Positions 33,705 to 41,570 of a DNA stretch of 64,000 bases are shown here, in pieces. How positions within the stretch are numbered: position 1 is the stretch's first letter; every line of letters begins with the position of its first letter. Below the pieces are notes generated by a model. It was given only the letters and a program-made list of their open reading frames with translations. It did not search any database and was not told where the DNA came from. A program made the translations under genes and the position numbers. Origin of the DNA: Wenzhouxiangellaceae bacterium (lineage in GTDB: Bacteria; Pseudomonadota; Gammaproteobacteria; Xanthomonadales; Wenzhouxiangellaceae); the NCBI GenBank assembly GCA_028289455.1, contig JANQPN010000012.1:1-64000 (forward strand). The letters run 5' to 3'.

Positions 33705-35831
33705 TTATGCAGCCATGGCGGTTGGGCTGCGGTTAGAATGCAACGCCTGAGTTACGGTCAACAGCAAATCCCTGTATACCGCATCGGCGGTTACATTAAT
33801 GCCCGCTCCAGGCCCGGTAATGAATAGCGGGTCCGTATCCGGGCCCTGATCGATTCGGATAGCATTATTAACGCCGGAGACAATCAATGGATTATCAGCG
33901 GCTATGCTTTCCAGGCGAATCTTTATTTTTCCCGGCTCCCAGGATGTCAGATAGGCCAATCGACGCTGCTGTTTTCGTGCATCTATAACGTGTTGCTCCA
34001 GGAGCGGGCCGGATGGTAATGGTTGGCAGTCGACGTTCGCTGTGCATAAGCGGTCGCCCAGCAGCCTCGCCAGAATGATGCTTTTACGGGCGATATCCAA
34101 GCCGGAAAGGTCCGCCTGTGGATCAGGTTCGACCAGACCAAGCAGCTGTGCCTGTTTCAGTGCAGCAGTGTAATCCGAACACTGCTGCATTCGATCCAGC
34201 AAAAAGTTAATGCTTCCGGATAGCACGGCGGTAAATCCGCTTGGAGTCTGCCCGGCCTGCTGTAAATTCTGCATCGTTGCAATAATTGGAAGGCCGGCTC
34301 CGACGGTGGCGCTGGCAGCATACAACGGGTGTGACTGAAGATCTAAATAGGCAGAATCATCAGCACTGAGTGAGAGTTTGTTGGCTGTGATAACCGCATG
34401 TCCCTGACATAACCACCGATGGTGCATGGCAGCCACTTCCCCGGCAGCAGTGGTGTCTATGACCACTGTTAAATCTGTATCTAATGGGTTTTCATTATTC
34501 AACTGCTGCCAGACAGCTTGGCTATCAGTGGCATGTGACTGACCATTTTCTGATAACAGCCAGGCCTGCCGGGAGTTGATAACGGCGCGCAGGCGCAGAT
34601 CCAAATCATGCTGCTGACGGACCAGCCATTTTTGCTGGCAGAGCCGTTCCAGAACTGCGGTACCAACTTTACCAGGGCCGTACAACAGCACATTAATGCG
34701 CGGTAAGGCAGTGTCATCAGTATTTGGGTGCAGCCGTGAGCCATACAGGGCATCGTGAAGAGCCCTGATTGATAAATTTGATTCCGGTTGAGGGCAACTC
34801 ACCTGTATCTGGCTGTTGACTGCCCGGCAGTGCAGCGCATTCAGTTTCGGGTAATGCTGCAGATTGTGCTGCAGCGCAGGAGCCAATCGTTCAGCGATGG
34901 CAGGGCTGGCAGTAGGGAGTAATATTTGATCAGCATGAATACCGTCAGTCCGGGTAAAAATGCCCAGACCCAATACCGGCCAGCTGGCGTCGGCAACAAT
35001 ATGTGTAGCGCAATCTGCCTGACCCGGCTGAAATATCCGGGCCGCTACAGCTGACTGCTGCAATGGGCTGATGGTGCGTGGGTGCAGCACGCCACGTCCC
35101 AGTTCTGCAATCGTGCCCGCTGCAGCATAATCAACCACCGGGATGCGCAGTCCGTCTGTGCCCAGCAGGTCTGGATCGGCACTGCGTATTCCCCGGGTGC
35201 TGGTAATGAAATCCACCCGGCTGGCGGCAATTCTCGCGGCGATCAGTGCTGCTGTGTAGTCACTGCCGTCACGGCCCAGAGTAGTGCTGCGGCGAAGCCG
35301 GTCACGGGCAATAAATCCGGTAATAACGGGAATGCCCTGAGGAGCTAAACAGGTAGTGATGGCATCAGTGATGACTGCGTCCTGATCGGACCTTTCCAGC
35401 AGTACAAATTTTCTTGCATCCACGGCATAAGCGGATTGCCCTTGTTCACAGAGGTAGGTGGCGATCAATATCGAATTCCACAGTTCACCTCTGGCAACCA
35501 GACGGTGTTCCGATGCCGTCAAAGCTTGTTGTTCCAACCAATGATCCAGAGCGGTCAGATAATCACTGACACTGCCGGCACTGATCAGATTTGTTGCAAT
35601 GTTGGCAAAGTGCGAGCGGACAGACCTCAATGCCTGTCTGCGATTTCTGCCTTCCAAAGCATGGCTGTCAATCAACTGATCGGTAATGCCGGCTGGTGCA
35701 GAAACCACCAGCAAAGGGTTTTCTTCCCAATCAATACCGCTAAGGGTGTTGCGGATGCTGCCAGCATCAGCCACAGTCGCTCCACCTAATTTGATGACCG
35801 GCCGCTGCCGGTTTTTTGATCGTTTACTCAT
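33705..35831 (-). CDS. Bifunctional aspartokinase / homoserine dehydrogenase
   Basis: Would phosphorylate aspartate (first step) and reduce aspartate semialdehyde to homoserine, feeding methionine. The N-terminal kinase begins VIKLGGATVAD (Lys14), where most aspartokinases have KFGGSS, and shows GRDGSDYTAALIA. The C-terminal dehydrogenase begins near residue 395 with GPGKVGTAVLERL, then TANKLSL, SATVGAGLPIIATMQNL and DIARKSIILAR with the catalytic Lys. At 708 residues it is about 100 shorter than E. coli ThrA or MetL; the shortening appears to fall in the ACT regulatory part between the two enzymes. Its ATG overlaps the metB stop (ATGA). It is the last gene of the riboswitch-controlled operon; metL or thrA would both be fair names. 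Confidence 0.9.
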   Translation of the reverse strand: MSKRSKNRQRPVIKLGGATVADAGSIRNTLSGIDWEENPLLVVSAPAGITDQLIDSHALEGRNRRQALRSVRSHFANIATNLISAGSVSDYLTALDHWLEQQALTASEHRLVARGELWNSILIATYLCEQGQSAYAVDARKFVLLERSDQDAVITDAITTCLAPQGIPVITGFIARDRLRRSTTLGRDGSDYTAALIAARIAASRVDFITSTRGIRSADPDLLGTDGLRIPVVDYAAAGTIAELGRGVLHPRTISPLQQSAVAARIFQPGQADCATHIVADASWPVLGLGIFTRTDGIHADQILLPTASPAIAERLAPALQHNLQHYPKLNALHCRAVNSQIQVSCPQPESNLSIRALHDALYGSRLHPNTDDTALPRINVLLYGPGKVGTAVLERLCQQKWLVRQQHDLDLRLRAVINSRQAWLLSENGQSHATDSQAVWQQLNNENPLDTDLTVVIDTTAAGEVAAMHHRWLCQGHAVITANKLSLSADDSAYLDLQSHPLYAASATVGAGLPIIATMQNLQQAGQTPSGFTAVLSGSINFLLDRMQQCSDYTAALKQAQLLGLVEPDPQADLSGLDIARKSIILARLLGDRLCTANVDCQPLPSGPLLEQHVIDARKQQRRLAYLTSWEPGKIKIRLESIAADNPLIVSGVNNAIRIDQGPDTDPLFITGPGAGINVTADAVYRDLLLTVTQALHSNRSPTAMAA

Positions 35832-37012
35832 GCTGCTGCCTCCCTTGCGTAAGATTGTCTGGCAATCTGCAGCCCCTGGCCGAGGTCGTTCAGCAGATCC
35901 GCATGATGTTCAATACCGATCGACAGGCGCAAGAGCCGGTCGCTGATACCAGCGTGCCGGCGAGCTTCCGGTTCCATTGCGGCATGTGTCATGCTGGCCG
36001 GGTGAGCAATCAGGCTTTCTACACCGCCCAGACTTTCCGCCAGCGAAAAATGCTGCAGTGAATCCAGCAGTGCCGGTATTGAGCAGCCCTTGTTCAGCTC
36101 GAAACTGAGCATGCCGCCGAAATGCTGCTGCTGCAGACAGGCCAGCTGATGCTGGGGGTGGCTGTTCAGGCCGGGATAAAAAACCTGCTCAACAGCAGGG
36201 TGCTGTTGTAAAAACTCAGCGATCAACTGTGCGTTTTCATAATGCAGCCGGGTGCGAGCATGCAGCGTGCGAATGCCGCGCAGGGTCAGCCAGGCATCGA
36301 ACGGCGCACCGGTGAGGCCCAGGCAATTGGCCCACCAGGCGAGTGATTCACCCAACTGCGAATCGGTTGAGATAACCGCTCCACCGACCACATCACTATG
36401 ACCGTTCAGGTACTTGGTGGTTGAATGAACCACAATATCCGCGCCCAATGCCAATGGCTGCTGGCCGGTCGGTGACAGGAAAGTGTTGTCGACCACAACC
36501 AGAGTTTGCTGCAGCCTGGCCAGGGTGCAGATGGATTGAATGTCAACCAGACGCAGCAGAGGGTTGCTGGGGGTCTCTATCCAGATCATTGCCGGCTTCA
36601 GGTGCAATGCCTGCTGCAATGCTGAGGGGTCATTCTGATCAATGACTTTCAGGCGAAATACACCGCGTTTCGCCAAATGAGTAAACAACCGATAACTGCC
36701 GCCGTAGCAATCATGCGGTACTACCAGCAGATCATCAGGTTTCAACAGCTGACAGACCAGTGTGACTGCAGCCATTCCGCTGGACACCACGGTAGCGTTC
36801 TCACCGCCTTCCAGTTCGGCCAGGGCCTGTGCCAGCGCGTCACGGGTCGGGTTGCCACTGCGGGTGTAATCGTAAGCCCTTTTTTGCTGATAGCCGGCGA
36901 AGGTAAATGTTGAGGAAAGATGCAATGGCGGCACCACTGCGCCGTGCTGGCTGTCACTTTCCAAACCGCTCCGAACTGCGCGGGTATCGAGTTGAGTATC
37001 TGGTTGTTTCAT
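35828..37012 (-). CDS. metB: Cystathionine gamma-synthase (PLP trans-sulfuration enzyme)
   Basis: Joins an O-acylhomoserine with cysteine to give cystathionine, using pyridoxal phosphate. The 394 residues show the family text YDYTRSGNPTRDALAQALAE, SSGMAAVTLV, WIETPSNPLLRLVDI, VVVDNTFLSPTGQQPLALGA and the PLP lysine in HSTTKYLNGHSDVVGG. The C-terminal part has SLGGVESLIAHPASMTHAA and the end SIGIEHHADLLNDL. The start at 37012 has AGGAGG seven bases upstream and overlaps the metX stop (ATGA), so translation is probably coupled. A gamma-lyase or an O-acetylhomoserine sulfhydrylase cannot be excluded, but position between metX and metL favours the synthase. Confidence 0.92.
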   Translation of the reverse strand: MKQPDTQLDTRAVRSGLESDSQHGAVVPPLHLSSTFTFAGYQQKRAYDYTRSGNPTRDALAQALAELEGGENATVVSSGMAAVTLVCQLLKPDDLLVVPHDCYGGSYRLFTHLAKRGVFRLKVIDQNDPSALQQALHLKPAMIWIETPSNPLLRLVDIQSICTLARLQQTLVVVDNTFLSPTGQQPLALGADIVVHSTTKYLNGHSDVVGGAVISTDSQLGESLAWWANCLGLTGAPFDAWLTLRGIRTLHARTRLHYENAQLIAEFLQQHPAVEQVFYPGLNSHPQHQLACLQQQHFGGMLSFELNKGCSIPALLDSLQHFSLAESLGGVESLIAHPASMTHAAMEPEARRHAGISDRLLRLSIGIEHHADLLNDLGQGLQIARQSYAREAAA

Positions 37013-38121
37013 GCTGCGGCCTCCTGCTGAAAACTCTCCGGGCCCTGTTCGGCACATTCCAGAAAATCATGGATCAGTTTGCTTACCTGCCGTGTTTCGA
37101 CCAGAAAGGCATCATGACCAACAGCAGTTTCCAGTACATGCAGTTGTCGGCAGCTGATAGCCTGAGCCGCCAGTTGCTGAACATCGCTGAACGGCACTAC
37201 GGCATCATTTTGCGCGGCTGCCAGCCATAAAGGTGTGCGCAGATTTTGCGGAATCACTTCCACCAGGTCACAGGACTGTGACAGACAAATGAATTCGGCC
37301 GCTTTGGTGTGCTGTGCCCAGGCCGTGCCGCGTGACAGCAGGTAATTTTCCACCGGGAGTTCGGCAGTCTGCTGATTGATTACCGGCCTGCCGGCAAATC
37401 GATCCTGCAATTCCCGGGGAGTGCGGAAACCCAGCATCGCCAGTTGGCGCGCAGTCTGCAGGCCGGTCTGTGTGTCTCCGGCAGCACTGGCAGTGCGCAC
37501 GATGCGGCGTTGGATGCTGCGATAGGCACTGGTTATCACAGCGACCCGATGGGCTGCGCACAATACCAGTGCTTTGCCGACCAGGCCGGGATATCTGGCC
37601 GCCAGCGTTAGAGCAACATTACCACCGTATGAGCAGCCGATTACGCCAGCCAGTCGATTGATACCCAGGTGCTGCAATGCCTGACTGATCGCATCTGCCT
37701 GGTCGTTGGGGGTGACAATGAATTCATCGACAGCGGCTGGTGCACTGCTGTTTCCGCTGCCCAGAAAATCTATGCTGATCAGGCGGTTTTTGGTCGGGTC
37801 CAGGACTTTTCCAGGGCCGGCAATACCAGGCCACCAGCCGGGTTTGGCATGGTCTGGTTGAGCATGACCACTGTCGCACAGCCATCGATGCGCTGATATC
37901 CCGCCCAATACCAGATATGTCTCTGGACTTGAATCAGGTTTTGAATCGGTCGGCTGGTAATCATTAACAGCCAGTACTGCCTGTTTGAGACGGTGGCCGT
38001 ATTCAAGCTGGAAACAATCCCGGGCATTGCCGATGGGAACTACTCTGCCTGCGCAGACAAAACCGGATTCTGTTGCCTGTGGTGAGATAGCCCCGGAGCG
38101 GGGTGGTTTGATAATTTGCAT
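37009..38121 (-). CDS. metX: MetX-type homoserine O-acyltransferase
   Basis: Alpha/beta-hydrolase fold enzyme that activates homoserine, by acetyl or succinyl transfer, as the committed step to methionine. The 370 residues contain the nucleophile elbow GCSYGGNVAL with Ser164, the acid Asp306 in AAQNDAVVPF and the His336 in VGHDAFLVE, which is the MetX family signature. GWWPGIAGPGKVLDP is also typical. The elbow is GCSYGG where classical acetyltransferases have GGSMGG, so the acyl donor (acetyl-CoA or succinyl-CoA) cannot be called from here. First gene of the metX-metB-metL operon. Upstream lie a SAM-I riboswitch, a set of hairpins and a stem that touches the ribosome-binding site. Confidence 0.9.
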   Translation of the reverse strand: MQIIKPPRSGAISPQATESGFVCAGRVVPIGNARDCFQLEYGHRLKQAVLAVNDYQPTDSKPDSSPETYLVLGGISAHRWLCDSGHAQPDHAKPGWWPGIAGPGKVLDPTKNRLISIDFLGSGNSSAPAAVDEFIVTPNDQADAISQALQHLGINRLAGVIGCSYGGNVALTLAARYPGLVGKALVLCAAHRVAVITSAYRSIQRRIVRTASAAGDTQTGLQTARQLAMLGFRTPRELQDRFAGRPVINQQTAELPVENYLLSRGTAWAQHTKAAEFICLSQSCDLVEVIPQNLRTPLWLAAAQNDAVVPFSDVQQLAAQAISCRQLHVLETAVGHDAFLVETRQVSKLIHDFLECAEQGPESFQQEAAA

Positions 38122-38124
38122 GAT

Positions 38125-38161
38125 CGTGAGTCTCCATTAAATTAAGTCATTAAGACTCACG
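38125..38161 (-). promoter_or_regulatory. Hairpin overlapping the metX ribosome-binding site
   Basis: In the transcript, CGTGAGTCT (38161-38153) can pair with AGACTCACG (38133-38125), a perfect nine-base stem with a 19-base AT-rich loop. The likely Shine-Dalgarno GGAG (38135-38132) lies at the 3' edge of the loop with its last two bases inside the stem, about ten bases before the metX ATG. Forming the stem should hinder ribosome access. This is inferred to be part of a translational expression platform of the upstream SAM-I riboswitch. Confidence 0.55.
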
Positions 38162-38181
38162 AGAAACTCCACGAATACACG

Positions 38182-38230
38182 CCTGCCGACCATAAGCAGG
38201 CTGGAATCCAGCCTGCCGTTATACGGCAGG
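38182..38230 (-). promoter_or_regulatory. Mutually exclusive hairpins downstream of the SAM-I aptamer
   Basis: In transcript order: CCTGCCGT / ACGGCAGG (38230-38212, three-base loop) overlaps the next hairpin GCAGGCTGGA / TCCAGCCTGC (38216-38196). A further CGGCAGG at 38188-38182 could replace the second arm of the first hairpin. The two hairpins share five bases, so only one can form fully. No T-run follows, which argues against a simple intrinsic terminator. They begin directly after the P1 stem of the riboswitch and may relay its state to the metX ribosome-binding region. Confidence 0.5.
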
Positions 38231-38344
38231 TCTCATCTTTCATCATCGGCTGATGATGCAGGAGTTGGCACCTGTATTGATGTGGTTAGCATCAATGGTT
38301 GCCCCGGCGTCAAAGGGCCTATCCCTCAGCCGGTCTCGATGAGT
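38231..38344 (-). ncRNA. SAM-I riboswitch (S-box leader) of the metX operon
   Basis: S-adenosylmethionine-binding aptamer. P1 pairs CTCATC (from 38343) with GATGAG (ending 38232). Conserved parts in order are CTCATCGAGA, GAGGGATAGGCCC, TTTGACGCCGGGGCAACC, and after P3 the core GGTGCCAACTCC. P4 is CATCAT / ATGATG around CAGCCG. All of the universally conserved SAM-I blocks I know are present in order, so this looks like a functional aptamer. It lies about 110 bases before metX and just downstream of a promoter. High SAM should lower expression of metX-metB-metL. Confidence 0.96.
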
Positions 38345-38351
38345 GTGAAAT

Positions 38352-38380
38352 ACATTAGTGATTATCCGGCAGAGTGTCAA
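38352..38380 (-). promoter_or_regulatory. Sigma70-type promoter of the riboswitch-metX operon
   Basis: Perfect -35 TTGACA (38380-38375), 17-base spacer, -10 TAATGT (38357-38352). The predicted start, about seven bases on, falls at the first base of the SAM-I aptamer near 38345, which supports the call. Confidence 0.7.
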
Positions 38381-38497
38381 CCGGCTGGAATGATCAGATG
38401 CTGAGCATAGGCATTTTGATGTATGGAAGACCTGTCATTGCATCAGATCACCGTAATAAACATCCCCAACAGCCTTGCTTACAGCTACAATATCCAG

Positions 38498-39325
38498 ATG
38501 ATTGATAATTCCTTAGTACAGTCCAGAATCGAAGCTGCCTGGGAGCAGCGTGGCGAGTTAAACCCTGCTTCCGCCGGCAAAGATTTGATCTCCGATATTG
38601 AATATTGCCTGCAAAGTCTGGAAACCGGTGAGCTGCGGGTTGCAGAAACATTAAGTAATGGCAGCTGGCAGATCAATGAATGGCTTAAACAGGCAATCTT
38701 GCTGTATTTTCGCTGCACTGATAACCAGGTGGTCAACGGTGGCATTACGCAGTATTTCGACAAAGTGCCTTTACGGTTCAATGGAGAAGATGACATTGCT
38801 GCAACCGGAGCAAGAGTGGTGCCCCCGGCCATCGTCCGGCGTGGTGCTCATATTGCTTCTGATGCGGTATTGATGCCCAGTTATGTGAATATCGGGGCGT
38901 TCGTGGGCAGCGGAACCATGGTGGATACCTGGGCAACTGTCGGTTCATGCGCACAGATAGGCAGTAATGTGCATATTTCCGGTGGTGCCGGTATTGGCGG
39001 TGTATTGGAACCTTTACAGGCGCACCCTACTATTATCGAAGATGGTTGTTTCATTGGCGCGCGCTCGGAAGTGGTTGAGGGTGTGCGCGTGGGCGCCGGT
39101 GCAGTGATAGGCATGGGCGTCTTTATTGGACAGAGCACTAAAATTTATGACCGTGAAACCGGTGAAATAACCCGCGGGCATGTCCCGGCGGGCGCTGTGG
39201 TGGTGCCAGGCAGCCTCCCGTCAGCTGACGGGAGCCACAGTTTGAACTGTGCGGTGATTGTTAAACGGGTGGATGCGCAGACCCGTTCCAAGACAGGCGT
39301 TAACGAATTGCTCAGAATGGCGTAG
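38498..39325 (+). CDS. dapD: Tetrahydrodipicolinate N-succinyltransferase
   Basis: Succinylates tetrahydrodipicolinate in the lysine/diaminopimelate pathway. A left-handed beta-helix (hexapeptide repeat) enzyme; with this start it has 275 residues against 274 in E. coli. Diagnostic text is [80 protein letters not shown] and the end [10 protein letters not shown]. The open frame extends to an ATG at 38423, giving 25 extra residues absent from E. coli DapD; neither start has a good ribosome site, and I chose by family length. It is separated from glnD by the divergently read met operon. It ends in a terminator. Confidence 0.94.
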   Translation: MIDNSLVQSRIEAAWEQRGELNPASAGKDLISDIEYCLQSLETGELRVAETLSNGSWQINEWLKQAILLYFRCTDNQVVNGGITQYFDKVPLRFNGEDDIAATGARVVPPAIVRRGAHIASDAVLMPSYVNIGAFVGSGTMVDTWATVGSCAQIGSNVHISGGAGIGGVLEPLQAHPTIIEDGCFIGARSEVVEGVRVGAGAVIGMGVFIGQSTKIYDRETGEITRGHVPAGAVVVPGSLPSADGSHSLNCAVIVKRVDAQTRSKTGVNELLRMA

Positions 39326-39354
39326 AATAGGCGGTTGAATTCTCAGTACTGTTC

Positions 39355-39379
39355 GCGCCCGTTTTGGGTGCATTTTTTT
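39355..39379 (+). terminator. Rho-independent terminator of dapD
   Basis: Stem GCGCCC / GGGTGC (one G-T pair), loop GTTTT, then A and seven T. It lies 29 bases after the dapD stop and upstream of sucC. A second short palindrome (ACCTGAC / GTCAGGT) follows in the sucC leader. Confidence 0.7.
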
Positions 39380-39474
39380 GTAACCAAAGTTACCGGTTAA
39401 ACCTGACTGTCAGGTATAAGTCAGGCTTAACCAGAGATTTATTAAAAGTATCAACCAATCAACAAGGTTAAAAC

Positions 39475-40644
39475 ATGAATTTTCACGAGTATCAAGCCAA
39501 AGAGCTGTTCTCCCAGTACGGCATCCCGGTGCCGGCCGGTAAAGTGGCGGATAATCCGGATGCGGCGGTAAAAGCAGCTGAAGCGATTGGCGGCTCCATG
39601 TGGGTGGTCAAGGCCCAGGTGCATGCCGGTGGACGCGGTAAGGCCGGTGGCGTCAAACTGGTGCGCAGCCTGGAAGAATTACGCACCGAAGCGGAAAAAA
39701 TGCTGGGAATGCGGATGAGCACCTACCAGACCGGTGGTCTGGCATTGCCGGTTAATCAGGTGTTGATTGCCGAAGCCACCGATATTGATCAGGAATTGTA
39801 TTTAAGTGCACTGATCGATCGCGGCAGCCGCTGCGTAGCGTTTATGGGGTCTGCAGCGGGTGGCGTGGACATTGAACAGGTGGCACATGAAACACCGGAA
39901 AAAATTATCCGGGTAAAAGTTAACCCGACAGCCGGCCTGCAGGCTTATCAATGCCGCCAGATGGGTTTCGGCATGGGCTTGAACGGGCGCCAGGTAAACC
40001 AGCTGACCCGTATCATGCATGCCCTGTACAAACTGTTTACTGAAAAAGATTTAAGCCTGCTTGAAGTTAATCCGTTGATTATCGACGGCAATGGTGACCT
40101 CGTCGCATTGGATGCCAAAATCAATGCGGATGGCAATGCGCTGTTCCGTCATCAGGCGCTGGCAGCGATGCGTGATGAAACGCAGGAAGATCCTACCGAG
40201 CTGGAAGCCAGTAAGCATGATCTGAACTATGTGACACTGGATGGTGATATCGCCTGTATGGTCAACGGCGCCGGTTTGGCGATGGCTACTATGGATGTGA
40301 TTAAACTGAATGGCGGTGACCCGGCAAACTTCCTGGATGTGGGTGGCGGCACCAATGCAGAGCGGGTGAAAGAGGCATTCAAACTGATTTTATCCGGTGA
40401 CAAGGTCAAGGCCATTCTGGTCAATATTTTTGGTGGAATTGTGCGCTGTGATCTGATTGCAGAGGGCATCATAAATGCTGCCAGAGAAGTGGACATTAAT
40501 GTGCCGCTGGTGGTCAGGCTGGAAGGTACCAATGTGGATAAAGGTAAGCAGATGCTGGAAGACAGTGATATCGCAGTAATTGTTGCCAGTGATTTGAATG
40601 ACGGGGCTAAAAAAGCTGTAGCAGCAGCCCGGGAGGCAGCATGA
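39475..40644 (+). CDS. sucC: Succinyl-CoA synthetase (ADP-forming), beta subunit
   Basis: ATP-grasp subunit that with SucD converts succinyl-CoA, ADP and phosphate to succinate, ATP and CoA in the citric acid cycle. The 389 residues (E. coli 388) show the opening [19 protein letters not shown], the nucleotide text [60 protein letters not shown] and [21 protein letters not shown] lies eight bases before the ATG. It overlaps sucD by four bases. The sucAB-lpd genes that commonly precede sucCD are not here. Confidence 0.98.
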   Translation: MNFHEYQAKELFSQYGIPVPAGKVADNPDAAVKAAEAIGGSMWVVKAQVHAGGRGKAGGVKLVRSLEELRTEAEKMLGMRMSTYQTGGLALPVNQVLIAEATDIDQELYLSALIDRGSRCVAFMGSAAGGVDIEQVAHETPEKIIRVKVNPTAGLQAYQCRQMGFGMGLNGRQVNQLTRIMHALYKLFTEKDLSLLEVNPLIIDGNGDLVALDAKINADGNALFRHQALAAMRDETQEDPTELEASKHDLNYVTLDGDIACMVNGAGLAMATMDVIKLNGGDPANFLDVGGGTNAERVKEAFKLILSGDKVKAILVNIFGGIVRCDLIAEGIINAAREVDINVPLVVRLEGTNVDKGKQMLEDSDIAVIVASDLNDGAKKAVAAAREAA

Positions 40645-41510
40645 GCGTATTAATCAATAAAGACACTAAAGTCATCTGTCAGGGTTTTACCGGCTCACAG
40701 GGTACTTTCCATTCGCAACAGGCAATTGACTACGGTACTCAGCTGGTCGGTGGTGTTACGCCCGGTAAAGGCGGCGGCACTCACCTGGAGCGGCCGGTAT
40801 TTAACACGGTTGCCGAAGCAGTGGCTGAAACCGACGCTGACGCATCAGTAATTTTTGTTCCGCCGCCATTTGCCGCGGATGCCATTCTGGAAGCTGCAGA
40901 TGCAGGTATTAAGGTGATCGTGGCAATCACCGAAGGTATTCCAGTGCTGGATATGTTGAGAGTCAAAGCGACGCTGCAGGATTTCCCTGATACCCGTCTG
41001 ATTGGCCCCAACTGTCCCGGTGTGATTACGCCAGGCGAATGCAAAATCGGCATCATGCCGGCACAGATACATATGCCGGGCAAAATCGGTGTGGTTTCGC
41101 GTTCCGGCACACTCACCTATGAAGCGGTTTATCAAACCACCCAGGCCGGTCTGGGACAGACCACCTGTATCGGTATCGGTGGTGACCCGATCAACGGCAC
41201 CAATTTTGTTGACTGCCTGGAAATGTTCCAGAATGATCCTGCCACAGAAGGCATCATCATGGTGGGCGAAATCGGTGGCGATGCAGAAGAGCAGGCAGCT
41301 GAATACATTGCCGATAATGTTAATAAACCAGTGGTGGCGTACATTGCCGGAGTAACGGCTCCTCCAGGTAAGCGGATGGGACATGCCGGCGCGATTATTG
41401 CCGGAGGTAAAGGAACCGCTGAAGCCAAATACGAGGCATTGGAAGCAGCCCGCGTTAAAACAGTACGCTCACCTGCAGAGCTGGGGCAGGCGATTGCCGA
41501 TTGCTTCTAA
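40641..41510 (+). CDS. sucD: Succinyl-CoA synthetase (ADP-forming), alpha subunit
   Basis: CoA-binding subunit that carries the phosphohistidine intermediate. The 289 residues match E. coli SucD (289): [52 protein letters not shown] text, [49 protein letters not shown], and the catalytic His in [20 protein letters not shown]. Its start overlaps the sucC stop (ATGA), so the two subunits are translationally coupled. Confidence 0.98.
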   Translation: MSVLINKDTKVICQGFTGSQGTFHSQQAIDYGTQLVGGVTPGKGGGTHLERPVFNTVAEAVAETDADASVIFVPPPFAADAILEAADAGIKVIVAITEGIPVLDMLRVKATLQDFPDTRLIGPNCPGVITPGECKIGIMPAQIHMPGKIGVVSRSGTLTYEAVYQTTQAGLGQTTCIGIGGDPINGTNFVDCLEMFQNDPATEGIIMVGEIGGDAEEQAAEYIADNVNKPVVAYIAGVTAPPGKRMGHAGAIIAGGKGTAEAKYEALEAARVKTVRSPAELGQAIADCF

Positions 41511-41531
41511 ATCATCCCGCTTGAACAGTCT

Positions 41532-41560
41532 GCCTGCCGCTGACGCGGCGGGCGGCAGGC
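41532..41560. repeat. GC-rich inverted repeat between sucD and nadE
   Basis: Arms GCCTGCCGC (41532-41540) and GCGGCAGGC (41552-41560) with an 11-base loop, 21 bases after the sucD stop. No T-run follows, and the second arm ends ten bases before the nadE ATG, so it may attenuate transcription or affect nadE translation. Confidence 0.5.
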
Positions 41561-41570
41561 GGCATTCAGT

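Noticed and set aside
38182..38230. Intrinsic terminator as the SAM-I expression platform
   Set aside because: Hairpins are strong but no T-run follows any of them; translational control fits better.
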